Shown: positions 15,493 to 21,219 of the stretch, one piece after another
Layout of the letters: the number at the start of each line of letters is the position of its first letter
Position numbering within the stretch: position 1 is the stretch's first letter
NCBI GenBank assembly: GCA_003524845.1
Contig: DQGR01000082.1
Location: 249 to 21,467 of the forward strand
Reading direction: 5' to 3'
Source: Patescibacteria group bacterium
Lineage (GTDB): Bacteria; Patescibacteriota; Microgenomatia; UBA10105
DNA: 21,219 nucleotides
The notes under the pieces: model-generated
Seen by the model: only the letters and a program-made list of their open reading frames with translations
Database searches by the model: none
Told to the model about the DNA's origin: nothing
Position numbers and translations under genes: made by a program

Positions 15493-16410
15493 ATGGTTAC
15501 AGAATTTACGCCATCACAATTCTTTGCAAACTGGATAAACTTTACTCAACAATCAAATATCCCTTTCTATTCTACTTTGTGGCATAAATTATGGTTGCAA
15601 ACTGAAGGCAAAAACTTCCAACCGTTGTTCTTACAGATAAATAATAATGTCTTTGCTCCTCTGGTCATTCGTAATCATGAAGTTTTTTTATCCGGCGGCA
15701 AGGAAATTTCCGACTATCAGGATATCGTGGGATCAGAGGAAAATAAAACACAAGCCTGGCCGGAGATTCTGGAATATTTGAAAGCGCGTAAATTTGCAAC
15801 TTTAATTCTGGATAACATTCCCCGGTCTTCAAGTACGTACACATACTTCCGAAGAATATCTGAAGTGCAAATTGCTCAAGAAGACACCATGCCAATCGTT
15901 GATTTGCCGTTATCCTGGGATGAGTTTCTCTCACACCTTAATCGCAAACACCGCCATGAACTTAAACGGAAAATGAAAAAGTTTGAAACTGCATTTCCCG
16001 GTCTTCAAGTGCAAGTAAGTACGAATCCTGAGTCAGACATCAACCATTTGTTTCGGTTGATGAAACTGAATCCGGATAAGCAAAAATTCCTGACCCCAGT
16101 GATGGAAGAGTTTTTCAGAGGTTTAGTCAAAGAATTTGCAAAATCTACAGAACTACTTTTGCTTACGGTCGAAGGACAGGTCGCTACAGTGACATTTTCG
16201 TTTATATTTCCGGACGAACTCTTACTTTATAATTCCGGATTTGACGAACAAAATTTTTCTGGCTCTGGCTTTTACCTCAAAGCAATTAGTCTCAAGCGTG
16301 CCATCGACGTCGGCATAAAGCGCTTCAACTTTCTCCAAGGCAGCGAACGATATAAATATGAGTTCGGCGGAAAAGATTTTTGGGTGTATAGGATAGAGAT
16401 AAAAATTTAA
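15493..16410 (+). CDS. CelD/BcsL-like GNAT-family acyltransferase
   Basis: A 305-residue soluble protein of the CelD/BcsL type (GNAT_6-like, distant to FemAB). The region LNRKHRHELKRK (149-160), and the C-terminal fold with YNSGFD (246-251), FSGSGFYL (255-262) and FNFLQGSERYKYEFG (278-292), match the conserved core, where a GNAT domain binds acyl-CoA or a related donor. Members are linked to exopolysaccharide, cellulose and lipid modification, which fits the glycosylation setting. ATG 15493 is used; an upstream in-frame TTG at 15484 overlaps the -10 box and is rejected. No partner gene is coupled to it, and the acyl donor and acceptor are unknown. Confidence 0.8.
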   Translation: MVTEFTPSQFFANWINFTQQSNIPFYSTLWHKLWLQTEGKNFQPLFLQINNNVFAPLVIRNHEVFLSGGKEISDYQDIVGSEENKTQAWPEILEYLKARKFATLILDNIPRSSSTYTYFRRISEVQIAQEDTMPIVDLPLSWDEFLSHLNRKHRHELKRKMKKFETAFPGLQVQVSTNPESDINHLFRLMKLNPDKQKFLTPVMEEFFRGLVKEFAKSTELLLLTVEGQVATVTFSFIFPDELLLYNSGFDEQNFSGSGFYLKAISLKRAIDVGIKRFNFLQGSERYKYEFGGKDFWVYRIEIKI

Positions 16411-16499
16411 GCAGTTTATTCAAAAACTAATTTTCAGTTACATCGAGATTTTGCCCATTGAAAAGCAGTATTCATATCTTCAGTTGTCTGTCCGCAGAG

Positions 16500-16636
16500 T
16501 GTCATCCCGAACTTGCTCGCCTCGTGGCGCCAGCCTCGCCGAGTCTAGGCGGGTCGAAGCGGGTTTCAGGATCTACAAATATTTTAGACGTCGTCCCGAA
16601 TTCATTTCGGGATGCCGAAACAAGTTCGGCATGACA
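16500..16636. mobile_element. MITE-like palindromic element with 16-bp terminal inverted repeats
   Basis: The ends TGTCATCCCGAACTTG (16500-16515) and CAAGTTCGGCATGACA (16621-16636) are inverted copies with 15 of 16 matches. Inside are a second hairpin (TCCCGAA / TTCGGGA around 16593-16611) and a GC-rich insert (about 16516-16563) containing a CCCGCCT...AGGC core. There is no coding capacity. It lies directly before the 3' end of the nuclease gene. Confidence 0.65.
16530..16553. repeat. CCCGCCT...CGGCGAGGC repeat nested in the element
   Basis: On the minus strand this reads CCCGCCT, a short variable part (AGACT), then CGGCGAGGCTGG. The palindrome in gene H (1694-1715) has CCCGCCT, then CGGCGAGGCAGGG. 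The two copies therefore share both arms and differ mainly in the loop, pointing to one repeat family. Confidence 0.55.
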
Positions 16637-16643
16637 GAACATC

Positions 16644-17513
16644 TCACAACACTGTACTTTCTTCTTTACCTTCCACAGGTTCATCGGGAAGAATGAAGAT
16701 ATCCTGATTGTAATCATCAACGCCGATAAATTCGCCCCAGCCGGCGATGACTTTTTCAAAAGGTTTACAGGCACTGCAGCCGTCTTTTTGCGGGCACTTA
16801 TAAATTTCCAGTTGCCGGGCCAGCTTAATTTTTTTGGCAATTTCCAGGATTTTTTCGTGGGCTGCGGTTGCGTCAGGCAATGACACTTCACTCGGCGTGG
16901 CATTTCGTTCCAGATACCAGTAACTCATACCAGCAACCTTACGGCGCTGACAATTTTGCGCAAGGAGAAAATAAATCGACAGCTGTAGCGAATCATCCGG
17001 CTCATCAGTGCGGCCGGTTTTAAAATCAATAATCCGTACTGAATCATCGGCCTGGTTATACTCCAACCAATCAATTTTGCCGCAAAGTATGAGGTTATCT
17101 TCTTCTGACAACCAAAAATAGGGTAAATCCATGTTGATTTTGACAGCCAAGTTTTTGAGCGGCCCCGGGTTTTCCATAACTTTACGTAACATGTCTGCTC
17201 CCCGTTCTTTGTAACGAGCTTCCTGTTCACTACTTACAAACCCGCCTTTTGTTCCTGACACTTTTTCCCACTGTCGCTCATAAACCGCAATTAATGATTC
17301 TTTGAATCGTTCGCTCGTTGGTAATGTCGATAGCTGTTCGAGCACCGTATGTACTGCCTGACCCAAGGCAAAAGACGGCTGCATGATTTTGATTTTGTGC
17401 CCAGATTCGCTTCGGCGATAGACATTATTATAGAAGTACGCTTTGGGGCATTTTAAAAAATCGCTGATTGACGAATGCGATACCCAGACCGCGGTAAATT
17501 TATCTTTAGCCAT
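16644..17513 (-). CDS. stand-alone PD-(D/E)XK nuclease, RecB/AddB/Cas4-like, with Fe-S cysteines
   Basis: A 289-residue protein with the full RecB-type nuclease motif set: GQAVH (H55), CGKIDWLE (D148), IIDFKTG (D163, K165) and QLSIYF (Q177, Y181). One cysteine near the N-terminus (C22, LKCPKAY) and three near the C-terminus in C-x5-C-x2-C (C240, C246, C249) are placed as the ligands of the 4Fe-4S cluster in AddB and Cas4. The length exceeds typical Cas4 and no CRISPR array or cas gene is present, so a repair or DNA-processing role as a single-domain PDDEXK_1 protein is more likely. It has its own leaderless-type promoter. Codons 1-4 read MAKD, giving a natural start at 17513. Confidence 0.85.
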   Translation of the reverse strand: MAKDKFTAVWVSHSSISDFLKCPKAYFYNNVYRRSESGHKIKIMQPSFALGQAVHTVLEQLSTLPTSERFKESLIAVYERQWEKVSGTKGGFVSSEQEARYKERGADMLRKVMENPGPLKNLAVKINMDLPYFWLSEEDNLILCGKIDWLEYNQADDSVRIIDFKTGRTDEPDDSLQLSIYFLLAQNCQRRKVAGMSYWYLERNATPSEVSLPDATAAHEKILEIAKKIKLARQLEIYKCPQKDGCSACKPFEKVIAGWGEFIGVDDYNQDIFILPDEPVEGKEESTVL

Positions 17514-17520
17514 AACATAT

Positions 17521-17529
17521 ATTTTAACA
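17521..17529 (-). promoter_or_regulatory. extended -10 promoter of the nuclease gene, leaderless type
   Basis: The minus strand reads TGTTAAAAT with TAAAAT at 17521-17526, then 7 nt, then ATG at 17513. No -35 is evident. Confidence 0.5.
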
Positions 17530-17561
17530 GATCAGTCTAATTGACCGGCGTTAACTAACTC

Positions 17562-17596
17562 AAAGCTTAGCTTTCCGGGAAAGCTAAGCTTTTTTT
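17562..17596. terminator. strong hairpin downstream of the YfhO gene
   Basis: A perfect 14-bp stem (AAAGCTTAGCTTTC and GAAAGCTAAGCTTT) with a CGG loop lies 5 bp beyond the YfhO stop. Read on the plus strand it runs into seven Ts; on the minus strand, the direction of the flanking genes, only TTTGAGTT follows. It probably ends the GT4-YfhO message, but the orientation of its T-tract is opposite to the ideal. Confidence 0.55.
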
Positions 17597-17600
17597 GTCC

Positions 17601-19904
17601 TTAAATCCGAAACGTCACAGTATGGTTTCCAATTGGCACCACAACTCCGCGAAAAAAATAATTTGCCGGAATGATTTTTGCTTCAATTTCGTCAACATAC
17701 GCCCGCCACGCCGGATAATACAAATCAGTTAACACTAATAATCGGGAATGTTTTGCCTGCACATTTATGGTGATTTCATTTGCCGTGTAGTTACTAATCT
17801 CAGCGCGCTCCTCATTTTCCAGAACAAACGGTTCAACGCTTACCGGCACATAGGTAAACACAAACCGATCAAGCAGGTTTTCATTTGCAAATAGCTGTTT
17901 AACCACTTCCGCGGGAGAATTTTGCACTGACACTGCTTCAGCTAAATAAACTCGCGGTAACACATTTTTATTTTCATAGACCCGCGTTTCTCCTTCCTGA
18001 AATACAAGTACAAGTCCTGGAAGTTCTAGCGGGTTGAGAGATAAAACATACTTCACGCCTAGTAAATTAGTAAACAGTGACTGCGAGTTTTCCGGCGTTA
18101 AAATCCGGTTAAACGCAGCTGGCGAAATATCAGCTCGATTTCTGGTCCAACTGGCGATCAACTCGCCATAATTTTGTAAATACAATGGGTCATACCCATC
18201 AACACTTTGAATTCCGTACATAAGCGTGGTGTTTGGTGCCAAAATTCTCCGGTCAGCGCTCATGACTCGGAAGTTTCCGGTATTTGATTGCAGAAATTCT
18301 GTTGTTTTCGTTGTCGGAAATAATAATGAAGGATCTGTAAACGGCGTAAATTTGGTAAAAAACCGGTAAAAATCAAATATGGTAATCCCTAAAAGGATAA
18401 TAATGGATATCCGGGTCAGAATAATTTTTTTAAACGCAAACCGGGAAAATCCCAACAAACCAATGCTTGAGATCACAAAAAAGGCAGTGGGAAATGCCAG
18501 ATTCCGCCGGGCAACAATTGTGTCAATGAGAATATACGAAAGTCCGAGTTGAGCGCCAAAGAGTACCACAAGCCATAAACCAACAATTGAAATGCTGATA
18601 AACATAATAACCCGCAACACTCTTCTATTCCGTTTCTCTTCCGGCCGGACCACGTAATCAAGCCCCAATGCTGCTAACACGCTTAAGCAAAAATCTATGA
18701 GAAATATGATCCGTGAAGGCTGAAGCGTCGATAAAAATGGAATGTTAAGTTCATACGGCAATTTCGCAAATGCAGTCGGCAATGCCAGCAAGACCGAAAT
18801 AACCAACATCACTGTAAAAAACAAAGTTTTGCGGTCCCGGCGAGCAGTGATGGCAAAGAATGCCATAAGTAAGGGAAATAGTGCGATATAACCGACAAAT
18901 TCGCCGTAGTTCCAAACGCCCCAATAATTTCCGGTCGTAGGATTTCCAAAAAAATCCGGCGCCACAAACTGGATCAAGTGCTGCCAAGGTAAAAACCAGT
19001 CTGGCCGATGCCAATCCGGTAGATCAAAGTTTCGGGCAGAACTCAAGATAAATTTCAAACTTGGTACTGTTTGAATAGAAGTAATGATAATAACCAAGAA
19101 CCCGAATAGCAGAAACGGCTGCAGCTTTATCAGAAAATTTTTAAGCAACTGCTGGCTGTAATTCTTGCTGCCGGCTTTAACCTGTTCGTGCGCTATTTGC
19201 AGAATCCGCACCAGTAAATACATTGTTGAAAAACCGATGGCGTAAAAAGCTGTTTGCGCATGCCCGGAAAAAATAAGCGTTGATTCGGCAAAAATAAGCG
19301 TAATTACCCACGGCAATGATATTTTCCGTAATAATTTTTCTTTGGCCAGTAGTACCAAAGGAAACCAAGCAGCTACGTGGCCAATCGTGTTCCACTCCAT
19401 CCACGCGACAAAAAAACCTGAAAATGAAAAACTTAAGGCTCCCAGAAACGAGGCCCGGGAACTCAAATCAAAATTGCGTAAATAAAAATATAAAAACATT
19501 CCGGCCAAAAGCGGCTGTAACATAACCAGAAGCGCCCAGGCAGTTTGAAATGAAGTCAACCAAAATATAATGTTTAATGGATAAAAAACAGCGGCTTGCA
19601 GGTTCGCAAGCAGCGGAGTTCCGGAAAAACTGTACGGATTCCACTGTGGTAAACGGCCGGCTTTGAGCTCGGAAATTGCGGCAAAGCGGTACGGATATTG
19701 CTGTCGCACCGGATCAGTAATCAGGGGGTTTTTATACGGATACCCATTGGGATAATTAGACCGTAATGTATCCCGCCACGGATGGTATAAACCGACGAGA
19801 CTATCAGCTGGAATCGGTAGTTTGCCAGACAGAAACGGCGCAAAAAAAATGGCCACAATTCCGATAAAAGCGACCAGATAATAGTTACTCCGCAAGAATT
19901 TCAT
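17601..19904 (-). CDS. YfhO-family multi-pass membrane protein (probable GT-C glycosyltransferase)
   Basis: A 767-residue protein with an N-terminal helix (about 8-25), an external loop with PADSLVGLYHPWRD (D34), then LPQWNPYSFSGTPLLA (85-100) and AAVFYPLN (104-111). This pattern marks the YfhO family. About a dozen hydrophobic segments follow to about residue 540, then a soluble C-terminal domain of about 200 residues. Bacillus subtilis YfhO acts in lipoteichoic acid glycosylation, and the family is thought to transfer sugars from lipid carriers outside the membrane. ATG 19904 is chosen because it opens the first helix; it overlaps the end of the GT4 gene by 20 bp, and an in-frame ATG at 19943 would add 13 residues. 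The pair GT4-YfhO may make and use one glycan. Confidence 0.82.
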   Translation of the reverse strand: MKFLRSNYYLVAFIGIVAIFFAPFLSGKLPIPADSLVGLYHPWRDTLRSNYPNGYPYKNPLITDPVRQQYPYRFAAISELKAGRLPQWNPYSFSGTPLLANLQAAVFYPLNIIFWLTSFQTAWALLVMLQPLLAGMFLYFYLRNFDLSSRASFLGALSFSFSGFFVAWMEWNTIGHVAAWFPLVLLAKEKLLRKISLPWVITLIFAESTLIFSGHAQTAFYAIGFSTMYLLVRILQIAHEQVKAGSKNYSQQLLKNFLIKLQPFLLFGFLVIIITSIQTVPSLKFILSSARNFDLPDWHRPDWFLPWQHLIQFVAPDFFGNPTTGNYWGVWNYGEFVGYIALFPLLMAFFAITARRDRKTLFFTVMLVISVLLALPTAFAKLPYELNIPFLSTLQPSRIIFLIDFCLSVLAALGLDYVVRPEEKRNRRVLRVIMFISISIVGLWLVVLFGAQLGLSYILIDTIVARRNLAFPTAFFVISSIGLLGFSRFAFKKIILTRISIIILLGITIFDFYRFFTKFTPFTDPSLLFPTTKTTEFLQSNTGNFRVMSADRRILAPNTTLMYGIQSVDGYDPLYLQNYGELIASWTRNRADISPAAFNRILTPENSQSLFTNLLGVKYVLSLNPLELPGLVLVFQEGETRVYENKNVLPRVYLAEAVSVQNSPAEVVKQLFANENLLDRFVFTYVPVSVEPFVLENEERAEISNYTANEITINVQAKHSRLLVLTDLYYPAWRAYVDEIEAKIIPANYFFRGVVVPIGNHTVTFRI

Positions 19905-20931
19905 GCAGTTGTAAGTTAAAAATCTCCGGGCCATATGAAGCACTGCTTGTGTGTGCTGCTTTGGCTAACTTGGTGGTAAGCTGCGGCTCAGCAAATAACT
20001 TCTGCGTAAGGGCTACTAATTCACTTTCATAGTTCCAGATAAAACCATTTTTCCCATGGATCACAATTTCTTTTTGTCCGCCGCCGCCAAAAACTACCGG
20101 CACACACCCATAGGACATCGCCTCAATCGTTGACACACCAAAGTGTTCGGCTTTCTCCGGAAACTGTTCCAGGTCTTCGCTAAAACCAGTGGCATGCCAA
20201 TAAATTTTGGCTTTTGCATATAAAGCGCATAACTCACCGTAACTACTATTAGTAAGTATGTTTACCGGCAACCCCTGGGCTGCGGCTTTAACTGATTCAA
20301 GGTAATTCTCACCTCCCGGATCTACTGAACCAACCAAATACAGTTGTACCTTAGGTAACTGTGGCACCAGTGTCCGGAAAATATCTACCATTTCTTTTTG
20401 TTTTTTATTATGCAGTTCTGGAAAAAATCTACCAACTGACAGAATACTGTTTTCTTTTTCCGGAATCTTTTTTACCCGATTGGATACCGGCACAAATAAT
20501 GTCTTTGGTTGCACGTGTAACCGCCGGCTAATAATGTCAGCCATAAACTGCGAATAGCAGAGTATTGTTTGCCAAGAACGAAGTTTAAATGAATTAACGA
20601 GTGTACGTTTTGGGATATGGGCTGGAGTCTGGATGAGTAACAGGTTTTTTTTCGCCGGTGAAATAAATAAACTGCCATCAGTCACATAGAGTAACAAGTC
20701 CAGCTGGCGTAACCCTGATAACCGCGCTGCAACCGTATCCGGCCACGGACGGGTAGTCAAGTTGGAAACGGTGAAGCCAAACTTTTTTTGCGCCTCACTA
20801 ACCCGATCAGGATGTTTGGTGAAAAGCACGGTTTGACACTCTGAACTTAAACTCTGGGCAATTGCGAGAATATACCGTTCTGCACCTCCAAGAATATGTA
20901 AGTAAGGGTCAAAAATTCCAAAGTGTTTCAT
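19885..20931 (-). CDS. family 4 glycosyltransferase
   Basis: A 348-residue GT-B fold glycosyltransferase. The N-terminal part has GGAERY (15-20), the acceptor-side loop typical of GT4. The C-terminal Rossmann domain begins with SVGRFF (165-170) and K177, and carries the E-x7-E motif (E262 and E270 in EHFGVSTIEAMSYG), which binds the nucleotide-sugar donor. It works in the cytoplasm on a lipid-linked or membrane acceptor, in the style of ALG11 or PimA/PimB. It starts a two-gene unit with YfhO. The start ATG at 20931 lies 6 nt behind TAAAAT. Sugar specificity is not visible. Confidence 0.88.
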   Translation of the reverse strand: MKHFGIFDPYLHILGGAERYILAIAQSLSSECQTVLFTKHPDRVSEAQKKFGFTVSNLTTRPWPDTVAARLSGLRQLDLLLYVTDGSLFISPAKKNLLLIQTPAHIPKRTLVNSFKLRSWQTILCYSQFMADIISRRLHVQPKTLFVPVSNRVKKIPEKENSILSVGRFFPELHNKKQKEMVDIFRTLVPQLPKVQLYLVGSVDPGGENYLESVKAAAQGLPVNILTNSSYGELCALYAKAKIYWHATGFSEDLEQFPEKAEHFGVSTIEAMSYGCVPVVFGGGGQKEIVIHGKNGFIWNYESELVALTQKLFAEPQLTTKLAKAAHTSSASYGPEIFNLQLHEILAE

Positions 20932-20937
20932 AAATGC

Positions 20938-20943
20938 ATTTTA
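20938..20943 (-). promoter_or_regulatory. -10 box of the GT4 gene, leaderless type
   Basis: The minus strand reads TAAAAT, then 6 nt, then ATG at 20931. A weak -35 (TTCAGA, 16-nt spacer) would fall in the end of the adjacent repeat element. There is no TG extension. Confidence 0.4.
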
Positions 20944-20954
20944 GTACTACGCAC

Positions 20955-21041
20955 GTCATTCTGAACGGAGCGCAGCGAAGTGAAGAATCTAGCGTAGCGC
21001 ACATTCTGTGCTAGATCCTTCGGCTAGCGCCTCAGGATGAC
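20955..21041. repeat. GTCATTCTGA-type palindromic element
   Basis: The ends GTCATTCTGA (20955-20964) and TCAGGATGAC (21032-21041) are inverted copies with 9 of 10 matches. A second inverted pair GAATCTAGC / GCTAGATCC lies inside, so the whole 87 bp can fold into a cruciform. It fills most of the spacer between the GT4 gene and the truncated GT2 gene. Confidence 0.6.
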
Positions 21042-21064
21042 TCAGATCAGCAGGTACAAGTTTT

Positions 21065-21219
21065 TCAAGTGCGAGTATTTAAACTTTGTTTCTGTTGCAT
21101 TTCCCATAAACTGGCATAGGTAATAAAAATACTGAACGCCTGGTATACGCTTTCTATTAAACCCGCGGTTCCCACTCTCCAGCCGCCCTGAGTAATATAA
21201 TAATCAAAAAATACTGGCA
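21065..21219 (-). CDS. family 2 glycosyltransferase, C-terminal fragment
   Basis: The window ends inside this gene; 51 codons and the TGA stop (21065-21067) are visible. The open frame includes FFDYYITQGGWRVGTAGLIE, then a hydrophobic stretch and ITYASLWEMQQ. It resembles the C-terminal tail of WaaE/KdtX-like and related GT2 enzymes, where a Gly-rich turn and an amphipathic membrane-binding helix end in a YAKLWE-like motif. The other two frames of this strand are closed by stops. The assignment rests on that tail alone; the catalytic part lies outside the window. Confidence 0.6.
   Translation of the reverse strand, partial: PVFFDYYITQGGWRVGTAGLIESVYQAFSIFITYASLWEMQQKQSLNTRT

Noticed and set aside
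16411..16440. Rho-independent terminator after the GNAT gene
   Set aside because: Only a 5-bp AGTTT/AAACT stem with a short T-run is present, too weak to call.
16502..16903. 133-residue minus-strand ORF and an 81-residue plus-strand ORF (16451-16696)
   Set aside because: Both are produced by the palindromic element and by a shifted frame of the nuclease gene.
16644..17513. Cas4 with a CRISPR locus
   Set aside because: There are no regularly spaced repeats and no other cas gene in the window; the palindromic elements differ from one another and are not arrayed.

Overview
The window looks like a surface-polysaccharide or glycoprotein-glycosylation region of a small-genome bacterium, most likely a member of the Patescibacteria/CPR (Microgenomates- or Parcubacteria-like). 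That assignment is an inference. It rests on the density of divergent ArnT/PMT-like membrane glycosyltransferase paralogs, on GC-rich palindromic repeats of the CCCGCCT...AGGC type (one inside a coding region), on almost no Shine-Dalgarno sequences, and on start codons placed directly behind -10 boxes. No rRNA, tRNA or marker gene is present to fix the lineage.

Layout. Positions 1-14729 are mostly minus-strand and hold eight tandem GT-C (PMT/ArnT-type) genes. Seven are full-length (about 540-580 aa) and one is shortened (305 aa). They fall into two transcription units. Unit 1 starts at a GT2 glycosyltransferase (14729) and runs through GT-C genes A-E to 6202. Unit 2 starts at a GTG codon (4988) and runs through GT-C genes F-H into an NAD-dependent sugar epimerase cut by the left edge. 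A plus-strand DUF2130 coiled-coil gene (5045-6244) sits between the units. It overlaps the 3' end of gene E by 43 bp and shares a compact divergent promoter region with gene F.

Positions 14835-16410 are on the plus strand: an ICMT/PEMT-type membrane methyltransferase and a CelD/BcsL-like GNAT acyltransferase. Positions 16500-16636 hold a palindromic repeat element. A stand-alone RecB/Cas4-like PD-(D/E)XK nuclease follows on the minus strand (16644-17513). Positions 17601-21219 are minus-strand again: a GT4 glycosyltransferase overlapping a YfhO-family membrane protein, a second repeat element, and the C-terminal end of a GT2 glycosyltransferase at the right edge.

How the genes may work together (inference): the GT2 and GT4 enzymes would build sugars on a cytoplasmic lipid carrier, the epimerase would supply a sugar nucleotide, and the GT-C and YfhO proteins would transfer sugars from polyprenyl-phosphate donors outside the membrane. 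The points most worth a second look are the shortened GT-C paralog lacking the DE motif, the repeated TGnTACAAT-N6-start arrangement that predicts leaderless mRNAs, and the repeat insertion in the N-terminus of gene H.
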